Assembly: GCA_022360315.1 (NCBI GenBank) | Contig: JAKSDA010000244.1 | Coordinates: 1 to 43,751 of the forward strand | Direction of reading: 5' to 3' | Length of the DNA: 43,751 bases | Origin: Pseudomonadota bacterium | GTDB lineage: Bacteria; Myxococcota_A; Polyangia; Haliangiales; Haliangiaceae | Shown here: piece by piece, positions 35,287 through 42,915 of the stretch | Layout: each line of letters begins with the position of its first letter | Numbering within the stretch: the stretch's first letter is position 1 | The notes under the pieces: generated by a model | Databases searched by the model: none | Told to the model about the DNA's origin: nothing | What the model saw: the letters and a program-made list of their open reading frames with translations, nothing else | Position numbers and translations under genes: made by a program

Positions 35287-36150
35287 ATGGGCAGGAAAAT
35301 CCTCTATCGCAGTGAATATCGCAACAGCACGGTGTCCCTGTGCACTGCTGATGGCCGGATGATCGGCCTGGTCGCCGGCAAGCACGGGTTGCATTTTCCG
35401 TATTTTCACGACCTTTCCGAATGGGACAATCTGCTGATATACGCCGATGGAATCGGCTATGCGCACAGCGAACGGGACATATCGGCACTGCAAATCGAGC
35501 TGCGTGACGGCTCGAAGGCTCGCATTGTCCTGAATGGCGAATTTGTCGGCAGCGACCGCCGACAGCAGAGAATCGACATCGATCTCCACTTCGAGGTCGC
35601 GCCGGGCAACATTTACAGGCCCGGCAAGATCGTCGACTGGGCATTTATCCCCGGCATGCGCTGGCAGCCGTTTTACCTCGAACTGCTCGCCGAGCAGAGT
35701 ACGTTCGCAGTGGCGGGCCAGAAGCTAGCGATCGCCTGCGGCTGTGGTGAGCTGGAGCTTGGTGAGCTGGTCAATCTGGTCTGGCGCAGCTTTGCGTTTC
35801 GCTACGACTACACCTGCCTGGCCCAGCCCGACCGCGGGCGTGTACTGGTCGATTTTGCCACGCGGTCGCTTACTCGACGTACTCTGCTCGAGCGCGCCGT
35901 CGATTGGCTGCTCCGGCGTACGGGTCGATTGATCGTCGATTTCTGGCCCGAGAGTGCAGAGCACTCCAGCGAGGCAAAATCGGACCCCACGGTTGCCGTG
36001 ACAATCGACATCCTGGTCGAAGATCGCGTCGATCTCGGCTTTGCCTCGCTCGATCGCCAGCTCGTCGCTGTACGCGATCAAGTCGGCCACGAGCTCATCG
36101 GCTTGCGGGAAATATTCCATCCGCAGCCACACGTCGAAGAAGTCGCATGA
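35287..36150 (+). CDS. Hypothetical protein of the redox cluster
   Basis: A 287-residue protein without signal peptide or membrane helix. I do not recognise a family. The sequence is rich in beta strands (STVSLCTADGRMIGLVAG, ALQIELRDGSKARIVLNGEF, RIDIDLHFEVAPG, RYDYTCLAQPDRGRVLVDF) and seems to have two halves, so a two-lobed lipocalin-like or AttH/CrtC-like fold is conceivable but unproven. Trp- and aromatic-rich segments (KIVDWAFIPGMRWQPFYLELL) would suit binding of a hydrophobic ligand. It lies between the di-heme cytochrome and the first GMC oxidoreductase, and its stop overlaps an in-frame ATG of that gene. Confidence 0.72.
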   Translation: MGRKILYRSEYRNSTVSLCTADGRMIGLVAGKHGLHFPYFHDLSEWDNLLIYADGIGYAHSERDISALQIELRDGSKARIVLNGEFVGSDRRQQRIDIDLHFEVAPGNIYRPGKIVDWAFIPGMRWQPFYLELLAEQSTFAVAGQKLAIACGCGELELGELVNLVWRSFAFRYDYTCLAQPDRGRVLVDFATRSLTRRTLLERAVDWLLRRTGRLIVDFWPESAEHSSEAKSDPTVAVTIDILVEDRVDLGFASLDRQLVAVRDQVGHELIGLREIFHPQPHVEEVA

Positions 36151-36203
36151 GGCTGTGCAGGCCCGGCGCTGGACCAGGCAAAGAAGGACTCGGAGCAGAG
36201 AAT

Positions 36204-37880
36204 ATGCAAGGAAGGGCAATCAAAGACAGCTATGACGTCGTGGTCATTGGTTCGGGGTTTGGTGGCGCCATTGCCGCGAGCAGACTGGCCCAGGGAGGTA
36301 TGTCAGTGGCGATCCTCGAGCGGGGACGACGCTGGCAAAACAGTGACTTTCCCAGAACCATCGGACAGGTCTCCGAATCATTCTGGACCCGGGGCAAATA
36401 CCACGGATTTCTGGAATACCGGGCTTTTAAGCGGATTGACGTCATTCAGGGAGTGGGCGTGGGCGGTGGCTCTCTGCACTACTTCAACGTCAACCTTCGT
36501 CCGCCTGCGGCGATCTTCGACCGCGGCCGTTGGCCCGAACGCATCAGTCGCCCGACCATGGATCCGTACTATGAACTGGTCGAGCAGATGCTCGAATCTC
36601 AGCCGCTCACACCGCCAGAAGGACGCGACCTTCCCAACCGCACCCGCGCTTTCCAGACGGCGGGGAGCAAGGCGGGATATGCGCCCGAACTGGTCAACAT
36701 CGCAGTGCATACCCGGGGAGCGCGGCAAAACCCCCGCAGCGGGGTTGTCCGCCAGCCCTGCGTGTATTGCGGCAACTGCTTGTTCGGTTGTCACGTCAAC
36801 GCCAAGAACACGTTGGATATCACGTACATCGCTGCAGCCGAGCGCGATCATGCCGCCGAGGTATTTCCCCTGCACCTGGTTGATTGCATCGAGCCAATCG
36901 GCAGACACGGGTACCGGGTCAATTTTCGCCGTTTCCGGGCCGACCAGCCCCGAGTGAGTGAAGAGGGCTCGGTCATCGGCAAACGCGTGGTCGTGGCAGC
37001 GGGTTCGCTGGGATCGACCGAGCTGCTCTTGCGCTGTCGCGATCACTTCAAGGTTTTGCCCGATCTCAGCCCGGCATTGGGTAACTGGTTTTCCGGCAAC
37101 GGAGATTTTTTGATCCCCGGCACGGCCGATGCTGCCGCCAGGATCGATCCCGGGCAAGGGCCGAGTATCACTGCCAAGCTCTCTCATAGCACTGGAGACA
37201 ACATCATCACCATCGAGGATCTGGGTATTCCCGATTCCTTCTTGTGGTTTCTCGAAGGCATTCTCCCGCCCCGTCACTCTCGTGTAACGGGCTGGATCAA
37301 ACTGGCCTGGAACTATGTCCTGCGCAGCGTGGGCATTGCTGCTGGACAGGGAAGAGTCAGCGACGAGATCAACGCGCTCGTGCAATCTGGCCGAACACCC
37401 CGTTTTCTGCCCTACCTGGGCATGGGAACCGACGCTGCCGACGGCCAGCTCCGCCTTGTCGACGGTGAAATCGATATCGACTGGAGTCACAAAAACAGCC
37501 GCAAGATGTTCAGGGAGATGGAGCAGATACTCAAACAGGTCAGCCAGGCGGCAGGCGGCCGATACTGCACCAGTCCACTGTGGCGATGGCCGCTCAGGAA
37601 GTTACTGACCGCCCACCCGCTGGGCGGCTGCGTGCTGGGCAGCGATCCCGAGCACAGCGTGGTCGACCATCGCGGTGAAGTATGGAATTATCCCGGCCTC
37701 TATGTCGTCGATGGAGCCATTATCCCGTCGGCCCTGGCGGTCAATCCGTCGCTGACCATCGGCGCCCTGGCCGAGAGAGCAGCGTTCTGGATGCTGCGCG
37801 ATCGCGACATGGGGTGCGAAGACAGCGACCGACCAGTGGCCCTCGGCGGGCAGTGCCGCAGTCAGCTGGCAGTCCTCTGA
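36204..37880 (+). CDS. GMC-family oxidoreductase (cholesterol-oxidase-like), first copy
   Basis: A 558-residue flavoprotein. The FAD motif is VVVIGSGFGGAIAASRLAQ with Glu39 in the second-strand ILERG. QGVGVGGGSLHYFNV is the GMC flavin-contact segment. CVYCGNCLFGC gives Cys186, 189, 192 and 196, a ferredoxin-like four-Cys spacing. The catalytic end has HPLGGC (His) and VNPSLTIGALAERAA (Asn). The family oxidises alcohols, often sterols or other terpenoids. No export signal is seen. The ATG at 36204 has GGAG eight bases upstream; an ATG at 36147 overlaps the previous stop (ATGA) and would add 19 residues, so both are possible. Confidence 0.92.
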   Translation: MQGRAIKDSYDVVVIGSGFGGAIAASRLAQGGMSVAILERGRRWQNSDFPRTIGQVSESFWTRGKYHGFLEYRAFKRIDVIQGVGVGGGSLHYFNVNLRPPAAIFDRGRWPERISRPTMDPYYELVEQMLESQPLTPPEGRDLPNRTRAFQTAGSKAGYAPELVNIAVHTRGARQNPRSGVVRQPCVYCGNCLFGCHVNAKNTLDITYIAAAERDHAAEVFPLHLVDCIEPIGRHGYRVNFRRFRADQPRVSEEGSVIGKRVVVAAGSLGSTELLLRCRDHFKVLPDLSPALGNWFSGNGDFLIPGTADAAARIDPGQGPSITAKLSHSTGDNIITIEDLGIPDSFLWFLEGILPPRHSRVTGWIKLAWNYVLRSVGIAAGQGRVSDEINALVQSGRTPRFLPYLGMGTDAADGQLRLVDGEIDIDWSHKNSRKMFREMEQILKQVSQAAGGRYCTSPLWRWPLRKLLTAHPLGGCVLGSDPEHSVVDHRGEVWNYPGLYVVDGAIIPSALAVNPSLTIGALAERAAFWMLRDRDMGCEDSDRPVALGGQCRSQLAVL

Positions 37881-37932
37881 TTACCCATTCGACACCACAT
37901 CGAGCGGAGGCTCGGGGAAAGATGGAACTGCC

Positions 37933-39657
37933 ATGAAAAAACACTTCGAAGCGGTCGTCATCGGGAGCGGTTTTGGTGGCGCCATCGCCGGCTCTCGCCT
38001 GGCCAAAAAATGGCCGGGTGACGTCCTGATCATGGAACGCGGCAAGCGATACCCAATGGGCGGCTTTCCCCGATCACCTCATGAACTCGGACGCAACTTC
38101 TGGTATCGGCCCGACGAGCAAAAGCCCTGCCCCGAGCACCTGAAAGGCGGCAAAGAAAAGCTGCACGGCATGTTCGACGTTCGCAGTTACAAGCATATGG
38201 ACGTCGTGATCGCAGCGGGCCTGGGCGGCGGCTCGCTGATCTATTCCAATGTGTTCATGGAGCCACCGCAAGAGGTATTCGACGAGCGGTGGCCCGAGTC
38301 ATGCAAACGAGACCAGCTACTGCCCTACTATCGGGTTGCTAGGCAGGTTCTCGGTGCTCGACCTGTGCCGTCTGCCAACGGCGACAAACGGAGACAGATC
38401 GTCCGGACCGAGCTCTTCGAGAAGGCCGGGCGAGAGTTGAACCGAAACGCCAGGCGAGTCGATATCAATGTATTTTTTGGCAACGACGTCGAAAAACCCA
38501 CTCCCGTGGGCGAGCAGGAAAAAAATCGATATGGCGCCCTGCAGACCTCCTGCGTCTATTGTGCTGAATGCAATATCGGATGTAATTATCATGCCAAAAA
38601 CAGTGTTGATCTAAATTATATTTATGTTGCGGAAAATCGTTACAGGGCGATTGTCTGGACCGAGCATTTGGTCGAAAAGATCGTCCCTGTGGATGAAGAT
38701 GGGGCCGATGATCCCGGGGGGCGTGGCGATCACGGATATCGAGTGTATTATCGCAACTTGACCACTGATCAGCTGGACCACGTACTGGCCCGGTTGGTCA
38801 TTGTATCGGCAGGAACACTCGGCTCGACCGAGCTCTTGCTGCGCTGCAAGCAGCAGTTCGCGACCCTGCCGCATATCAGCGACAAGATCGGGCAAAACTT
38901 TTCCGGCAATGGAGATTTCTTGTCGTTTGTGGTCGGCACGAAGACGGGGGCCGACCCCAACCGGGGTCCGGTGATCACCCACAGGATCGACTACAATCTG
39001 TTCGACGATTTCGACAAAGAGCACGCCTTTATCATCGAGGATGCGAGTTATCCACCGCTCGTGGCATGGCTGGCAGAGGGACTGAAGCCGCGCGCCATGT
39101 GGGGCAGCGTTGTGTGGCGGACCCTCAAACACCTGTTCAACCGATGGATTCGGGGTCGCTCCTACGGTACCCGGTCGTATGCGCTGCACGATATTCTGAG
39201 TCGCGATCTCTCGTATCACACGGCGGTGCTCCTGTGTATGGGGCTCGATCGGTCGAGCGGTGTCATGAAACTCGACAACAACTTTGAGCTTCAGATCGAT
39301 TGGCCCTATAAAGACAGCATGAAGCTGTACGACCATATCATGCGGGCAACCAGACAGTTTCAGCGCGAAGTGGCAGCCGACAAGTCATTTGCGTTGCCGA
39401 CCTGGTGGTGGCCGAGCCGCAAGAACATAACCGTGCATGCTCTGGGCGGCTGTGCACTCGCCGATCATGGCGAGGGTGGTGTGACAAGCGCCGAGCCCGA
39501 TACCTTTGGCCAGGTATTTGGCTATAGGGGACTATATGTCTCCGATGGCTCTCTATGTCCAGGCGCGGTAGGGGCCAACCCGGTGGCGACGATCGCGGCC
39601 CTGGCCGAGCGAGTGGCGGAGGGGATTACCGGCATCGCACCGGGCGCTGATCTGTGA
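37933..39657 (+). CDS. GMC-family oxidoreductase (cholesterol-oxidase-like), second copy
   Basis: A 574-residue paralogue of the preceding gene. FAD motif AVVIGSGFGGAIAGSRLAKK, flavin-contact AAGLGGGSLIYSNVFMEPP, and four cysteines at 207, 210, 213 and 217 (CVYCAECNIGC) in the same C-x2-C-x2-C-x3-C spacing. HALGGC and ANPVATIAALAERV provide the catalytic His and Asn. It is only moderately similar to its neighbour, so the pair is not a recent duplication and may act on two substrates or form a heteromer. It starts 52 bp after the first GMC gene and ends the cluster. The next gene converges. Confidence 0.93.
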   Translation: MKKHFEAVVIGSGFGGAIAGSRLAKKWPGDVLIMERGKRYPMGGFPRSPHELGRNFWYRPDEQKPCPEHLKGGKEKLHGMFDVRSYKHMDVVIAAGLGGGSLIYSNVFMEPPQEVFDERWPESCKRDQLLPYYRVARQVLGARPVPSANGDKRRQIVRTELFEKAGRELNRNARRVDINVFFGNDVEKPTPVGEQEKNRYGALQTSCVYCAECNIGCNYHAKNSVDLNYIYVAENRYRAIVWTEHLVEKIVPVDEDGADDPGGRGDHGYRVYYRNLTTDQLDHVLARLVIVSAGTLGSTELLLRCKQQFATLPHISDKIGQNFSGNGDFLSFVVGTKTGADPNRGPVITHRIDYNLFDDFDKEHAFIIEDASYPPLVAWLAEGLKPRAMWGSVVWRTLKHLFNRWIRGRSYGTRSYALHDILSRDLSYHTAVLLCMGLDRSSGVMKLDNNFELQIDWPYKDSMKLYDHIMRATRQFQREVAADKSFALPTWWWPSRKNITVHALGGCALADHGEGGVTSAEPDTFGQVFGYRGLYVSDGSLCPGAVGANPVATIAALAERVAEGITGIAPGADL

Positions 39658-39704
39658 CCACAGTGCGACCGGCAATCGCAGAGCCGACTGGCTTCAGCGA
39701 CCGT

Positions 39705-40160
39705 TCACGCAGCAGGGGCAGCGTATTCTGTCTCGGCGAATGCAGCGGTACGCCGCAGTGCCAGGCGCAGGATCAGGTAGAGCGACAGGCCCACCGGTCC
39801 TGTCATGAGGGTAAAAAACAGGCAGGGCACCACGTAGATGTGGCGGATGCCGCGGCGCCTGGCGTCGCGCACTTGCCAGGCACCGATGAAGAGGTCGAAG
39901 GCCAGGTAGTGTACCCAGCCGGCCAGGGTTGCTTCCGGTATGGTGAAAAATAGCATCACGCCCTCGAGAGTGCCGAAGCTGGCTCCCTCGGGAGCATCTC
40001 CGCTGACCAGCATGAAGATGTAGACCACGGTGAGAAGCATCGGGATCCAGGCCGCGTGAATGATGCGCTGAGTCCAGAACCAGTGTGGTGCCACGGCCAA
40101 GAGTAGCCATGCCGGAATAACCGCATAGTTACAGATGAGGAACAATGTATCCGGAGACAT
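39705..40160 (-). CDS. ABA4-like (DUF4281) membrane protein
   Basis: About 151 residues and four membrane helices: LFLICNYAVIPAWLLLAVAP, PMLLTVVYIFMLVSG, VHYLAFDLFIGAWQ and YVVPCLFFTLMTGPVGLSLY. The segment FTIPEATLAGWVHYLAFDLF is typical of the DUF4281/ABA4 family, whose plant member is required for neoxanthin formation. The start is taken as MSPDTLFLICNY at 40160, where the family normally begins; the frame continues to 40241 without support. It converges on the second GMC gene with 47 bp between. A link to the oxidation cluster is an inference from position. Confidence 0.82.
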   Translation of the reverse strand: MSPDTLFLICNYAVIPAWLLLAVAPHWFWTQRIIHAAWIPMLLTVVYIFMLVSGDAPEGASFGTLEGVMLFFTIPEATLAGWVHYLAFDLFIGAWQVRDARRRGIRHIYVVPCLFFTLMTGPVGLSLYLILRLALRRTAAFAETEYAAPAA

Positions 40161-40283
40161 GCTGATTATTGTGCGCCAACTCGTGTGCGGAGCAAAGGTC
40201 ATGCCACATGACAGCTCGGATGGGGTTTTACCTTTGATCATGTTGACACAGCCGAGAAAGAGGCAGTAAGGTCACCGATTCAT

Positions 40284-40537
40284 GGAGAGGGAATCGGAAT
40301 CGTTAGCCCGTACTTCGGTACAGGGGCGGCGTTGCGCCGTCCGGGCCAAACATTCCGCCAATCACCACAAGGTAGGCTATGCGTGGTTTATCTACCAGCA
40401 GGACGGTCCCCTCGCCGGTATAGCTGGAACAACCACGCAACCGCGGTTTATACCGGCGAGGGGACCGTCCTGCTGGTGATAAACCGGTGAGCCTACCGTG
40501 TCCCATGTAAGAGAGTAGCGATTCCGATTTCCTCTCC
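40284..40537. repeat. Large nested inverted-repeat element
   Basis: Outer 19-bp arms (40284-40302 and 40519-40537) match at 18 of 19 positions. Inside are GGTAGGCT (40371-40378) / AGCCTACC (40490-40497), GGTTTATC / GATAAACC, and a perfect 28-bp pair (40395-40422 with 40449-40476) around a 26-base loop. Each inner arm can also fold alone (GCGTGGTT/AACCACGC; CGGTTTAT/ATAAACCG). The left part holds two more hairpins, GTAC-TTCG-GTAC (40310-40321) and CGGCG-TTG-CGCCG (40327-40339). This looks like a non-coding mobile or REP/MITE-like element, or a highly folded RNA. It fills most of the 559-bp gap before the transporter; no gene is evident there. Confidence 0.85.
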
Positions 40538-40719
40538 GTTGTTTTCTGCTGCTGGCGTTTTGGCGGGCAATGTCGGGCGACATAGTCGGGCGTGATTCAG
40601 CACCGGACGTTTTTTCCTGCGGGCCTGGTAGTTCATCACAGGGCTTGCATTATGCCTGTGAGTGCGGGCAGGATGCGATCTCATTGATGTAGTAGCATTC
40701 CCCACGGAGGGCAGCCAAC

Positions 40720-42708
40720 GTGAGCAAAAAGAAAGGCTTGAGCCCCAGCGCGTATTTACCGCTGGAAGAGGGCGAACGCTATCAGCCGTACGTTTCGGCT
40801 GCAGAATCTCCCCTGGAATTTTCGATCAAAGCGATTGTCCTGGGCATCTTGTTTGGCATTGTGTTTGGCGCGGCCAACGCCTACCTGGGGTTGCGTGCTG
40901 GACTGACCATCAGCACGTCGATCCCGGTTGCAGTGATGACCGTGGCTGTGTTTCGAGCTCTGGAGGCGACCGGGCGTCGCGGTACCATTCTGGAGGCCAA
41001 CCTATCACAGACCACCGGTTCTGCATCCAGTTCGGTGGCCAGCGGGGTGATCTTCACCCTGCCCGCTCTGTTCATGTGGGAGATGGCGCCGGGGCTTTTA
41101 CAAATGACTCTTTTGGCCATGTGCGGGGGCCTGCTCGGCATTTTGTTCATGATTCCGCTGCGCCGTTATCTCATCGAGCGCGAGCACGGCAATTTGCCGT
41201 ATCCGGAAGGGACTGCCTGTGCAGAAGTCCTGGTTGCCAACGAAGTGGGTGGTGGACGTGCTCGCTACGTATTTTTTGGCCTAGCGGGCGGTGCGGCGTT
41301 CAAATTTCTAACCTCGTGGATCCGAGTCATCCCCGGCGAAGCTCATGTCAAGATACCGTTTCTGAAGAAAGGCGAACTCGGAATGGATCTATCCGCGGCG
41401 CTTTTCGGAGTGGGCTATATTCTCGGCCCTCGTGTGGCGGCCATCATGGTGGGAGGCGGATTGCTGTCGTGGTTGATCATCATTCCGATCATCGCATATT
41501 GGGGAGAAGCGCGCGATCTGCCACTGTACCCGGAAACGGCCGATCTGATCCGCGATATGAGTGCTAGTAAGATCTGGACCCGGTATGTCCGCTATATCGG
41601 AGCCGGGGCTGTGGCCGCTGCGGGAATTATCACGTTGATTCGCAGTTTACCCGTGATGATTCAGAGTTTTCGCCTGAGCGCCGGTCATCTGACCGGGGAT
41701 CGGCAAACTCGAGACGGGGCGGACGGCGCGGGCGCGGTTGCGAGTGATGTACCGCGGACTGCACGGGATCTACCGCTGCGCGTGGTGGGTATTGGGATTT
41801 TGGTCATCGGGCTAATTCTGGCCTTTGTGCCCGCGGTTTTCGGTGCGGTGGGCGGTTTGGGGCCACGTATTGTGGCCGCCATATGCGTCATCATTTTTGC
41901 TTTCTTCTTTGTCACGGTCGCGTCCCGCATTGTGGGGATGGTCGGCGTGACCAGCAATCCGACCAGTGGAATGACTATTGCGGCGTTGCTCGGGACGTCT
42001 GGCGCATTCCTGGCCATGGGCTGGACCGGCCCGCTGGGCAAAGCGGCTACCTTGACTGTGGGTTGTGTAGTTGCCATTGCGGCGTCGATTTCCGGCGATA
42101 CATCACAGGATTTGAAGACCGGCTATTTATTGGGGGCGACGCCGAAGCGGCAGCAGATCGGCGAGCTCGTCGGGGTACTCACATCGGCGACGTTTGTGTG
42201 CATTGCCGTGCTCTTGCTCCACGAGGCATTTCAATTTGGCAGCTCCGAGTTGCCGGCGCCCCAGGCCACACTCATGAAGCTGGTCATAGACGGTGTTCTG
42301 GACCAGGCTTTGCCGTGGAGTCTGGTCGCCATTGGCGTCGGTATTGCGGTCGCGTGTGAATTGCTCCGCGTGCCTTCTCTGCCCTTTGCTGTCGGTGTAT
42401 ATCTGCCCGTATCCACCATGACGCCCATTTTTGTGGGTGGACTTTTGCGGATGTGGATGGAGCGCGGTGCGTCGAACAAGGCGGAGACAGAGGTGCGCCG
42501 GGAGCGCGGTGTGCTGCTCGGCAGCGGGTTTGTCGGCGGCGAGGGGTTACTCGGCGTGGGTATTGCCGCCGTGGCCTTTAGCCTGGGTCGAAAGCCTGCC
42601 GGCCTGGGAACCGATTGGCTCGGCCCCGACTGGCTGGCCATGCTTGTCGGCACCGTGGCGTTTGCGCTGTTTGCGGTGTGGTTTGTTCGTGTGGTTCGCC
42701 GACCGTAG
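40720..42708 (+). CDS. OPT-family oligopeptide/metal transporter
   Basis: A 662-residue membrane protein with 12 or more helices, matching the bacterial OPT family, which takes up small peptides or metal chelates. Recognisable parts are SPLEFSIKAIVLGILFGIVF, NAYLGLRAGLTISTSIPVAV, NLSQTTGSASSSVASGVIFT, the NLPYPEGTACAEVL motif and ATPKRQQIGELVGVL. GMVGVTSNPTSGMTIAAL is the second-half signature. A hydrophilic loop near 320-345 (Gly/Asp/Ala-rich) splits the halves. The GTG start at 40720 is supported by GGAGG about ten bases upstream and a Lys-rich beginning. Substrate not predictable. It is transcribed away from the inverted-repeat element. Confidence 0.94.
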   Translation: MSKKKGLSPSAYLPLEEGERYQPYVSAAESPLEFSIKAIVLGILFGIVFGAANAYLGLRAGLTISTSIPVAVMTVAVFRALEATGRRGTILEANLSQTTGSASSSVASGVIFTLPALFMWEMAPGLLQMTLLAMCGGLLGILFMIPLRRYLIEREHGNLPYPEGTACAEVLVANEVGGGRARYVFFGLAGGAAFKFLTSWIRVIPGEAHVKIPFLKKGELGMDLSAALFGVGYILGPRVAAIMVGGGLLSWLIIIPIIAYWGEARDLPLYPETADLIRDMSASKIWTRYVRYIGAGAVAAAGIITLIRSLPVMIQSFRLSAGHLTGDRQTRDGADGAGAVASDVPRTARDLPLRVVGIGILVIGLILAFVPAVFGAVGGLGPRIVAAICVIIFAFFFVTVASRIVGMVGVTSNPTSGMTIAALLGTSGAFLAMGWTGPLGKAATLTVGCVVAIAASISGDTSQDLKTGYLLGATPKRQQIGELVGVLTSATFVCIAVLLLHEAFQFGSSELPAPQATLMKLVIDGVLDQALPWSLVAIGVGIAVACELLRVPSLPFAVGVYLPVSTMTPIFVGGLLRMWMERGASNKAETEVRRERGVLLGSGFVGGEGLLGVGIAAVAFSLGRKPAGLGTDWLGPDWLAMLVGTVAFALFAVWFVRVVRRP

Positions 42709-42915
42709 CAATCGCCGGCTCACCGCCGGGAGATTTCACAGGCGGCAGGCTCAACACGATGATTTCCCCATCACCGCCACAAGGTTGGGACGACACGCAT
42801 CTGCGATACAGAACCTGTTCAAGTACGTACCTTTCCAAATGCCAAATGGTTCGAGAACATCATTCTTTTGGTCCTCGACGATCGCGTGGAAATGCCTGCA
42901 TCCTACACTATAGAA

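Noticed and set aside
35904..36203. Long N-terminal extension of the first GMC gene
   Set aside because: It overlaps the coding 3' end of the preceding gene and lacks similarity; only the last 19 codons (from 36147) remain possible.
40371..40497. GGTTTATC/GATAAACC ends reminiscent of type I-E CRISPR repeats
   Set aside because: The copies are inverted, not direct, there is no spacer array, and no cas gene is in the window.
42709..42915. Possible transposase remnant between the OPT and recombinase genes
   Set aside because: Short frames on both strands were read, but none shows a recognisable motif.
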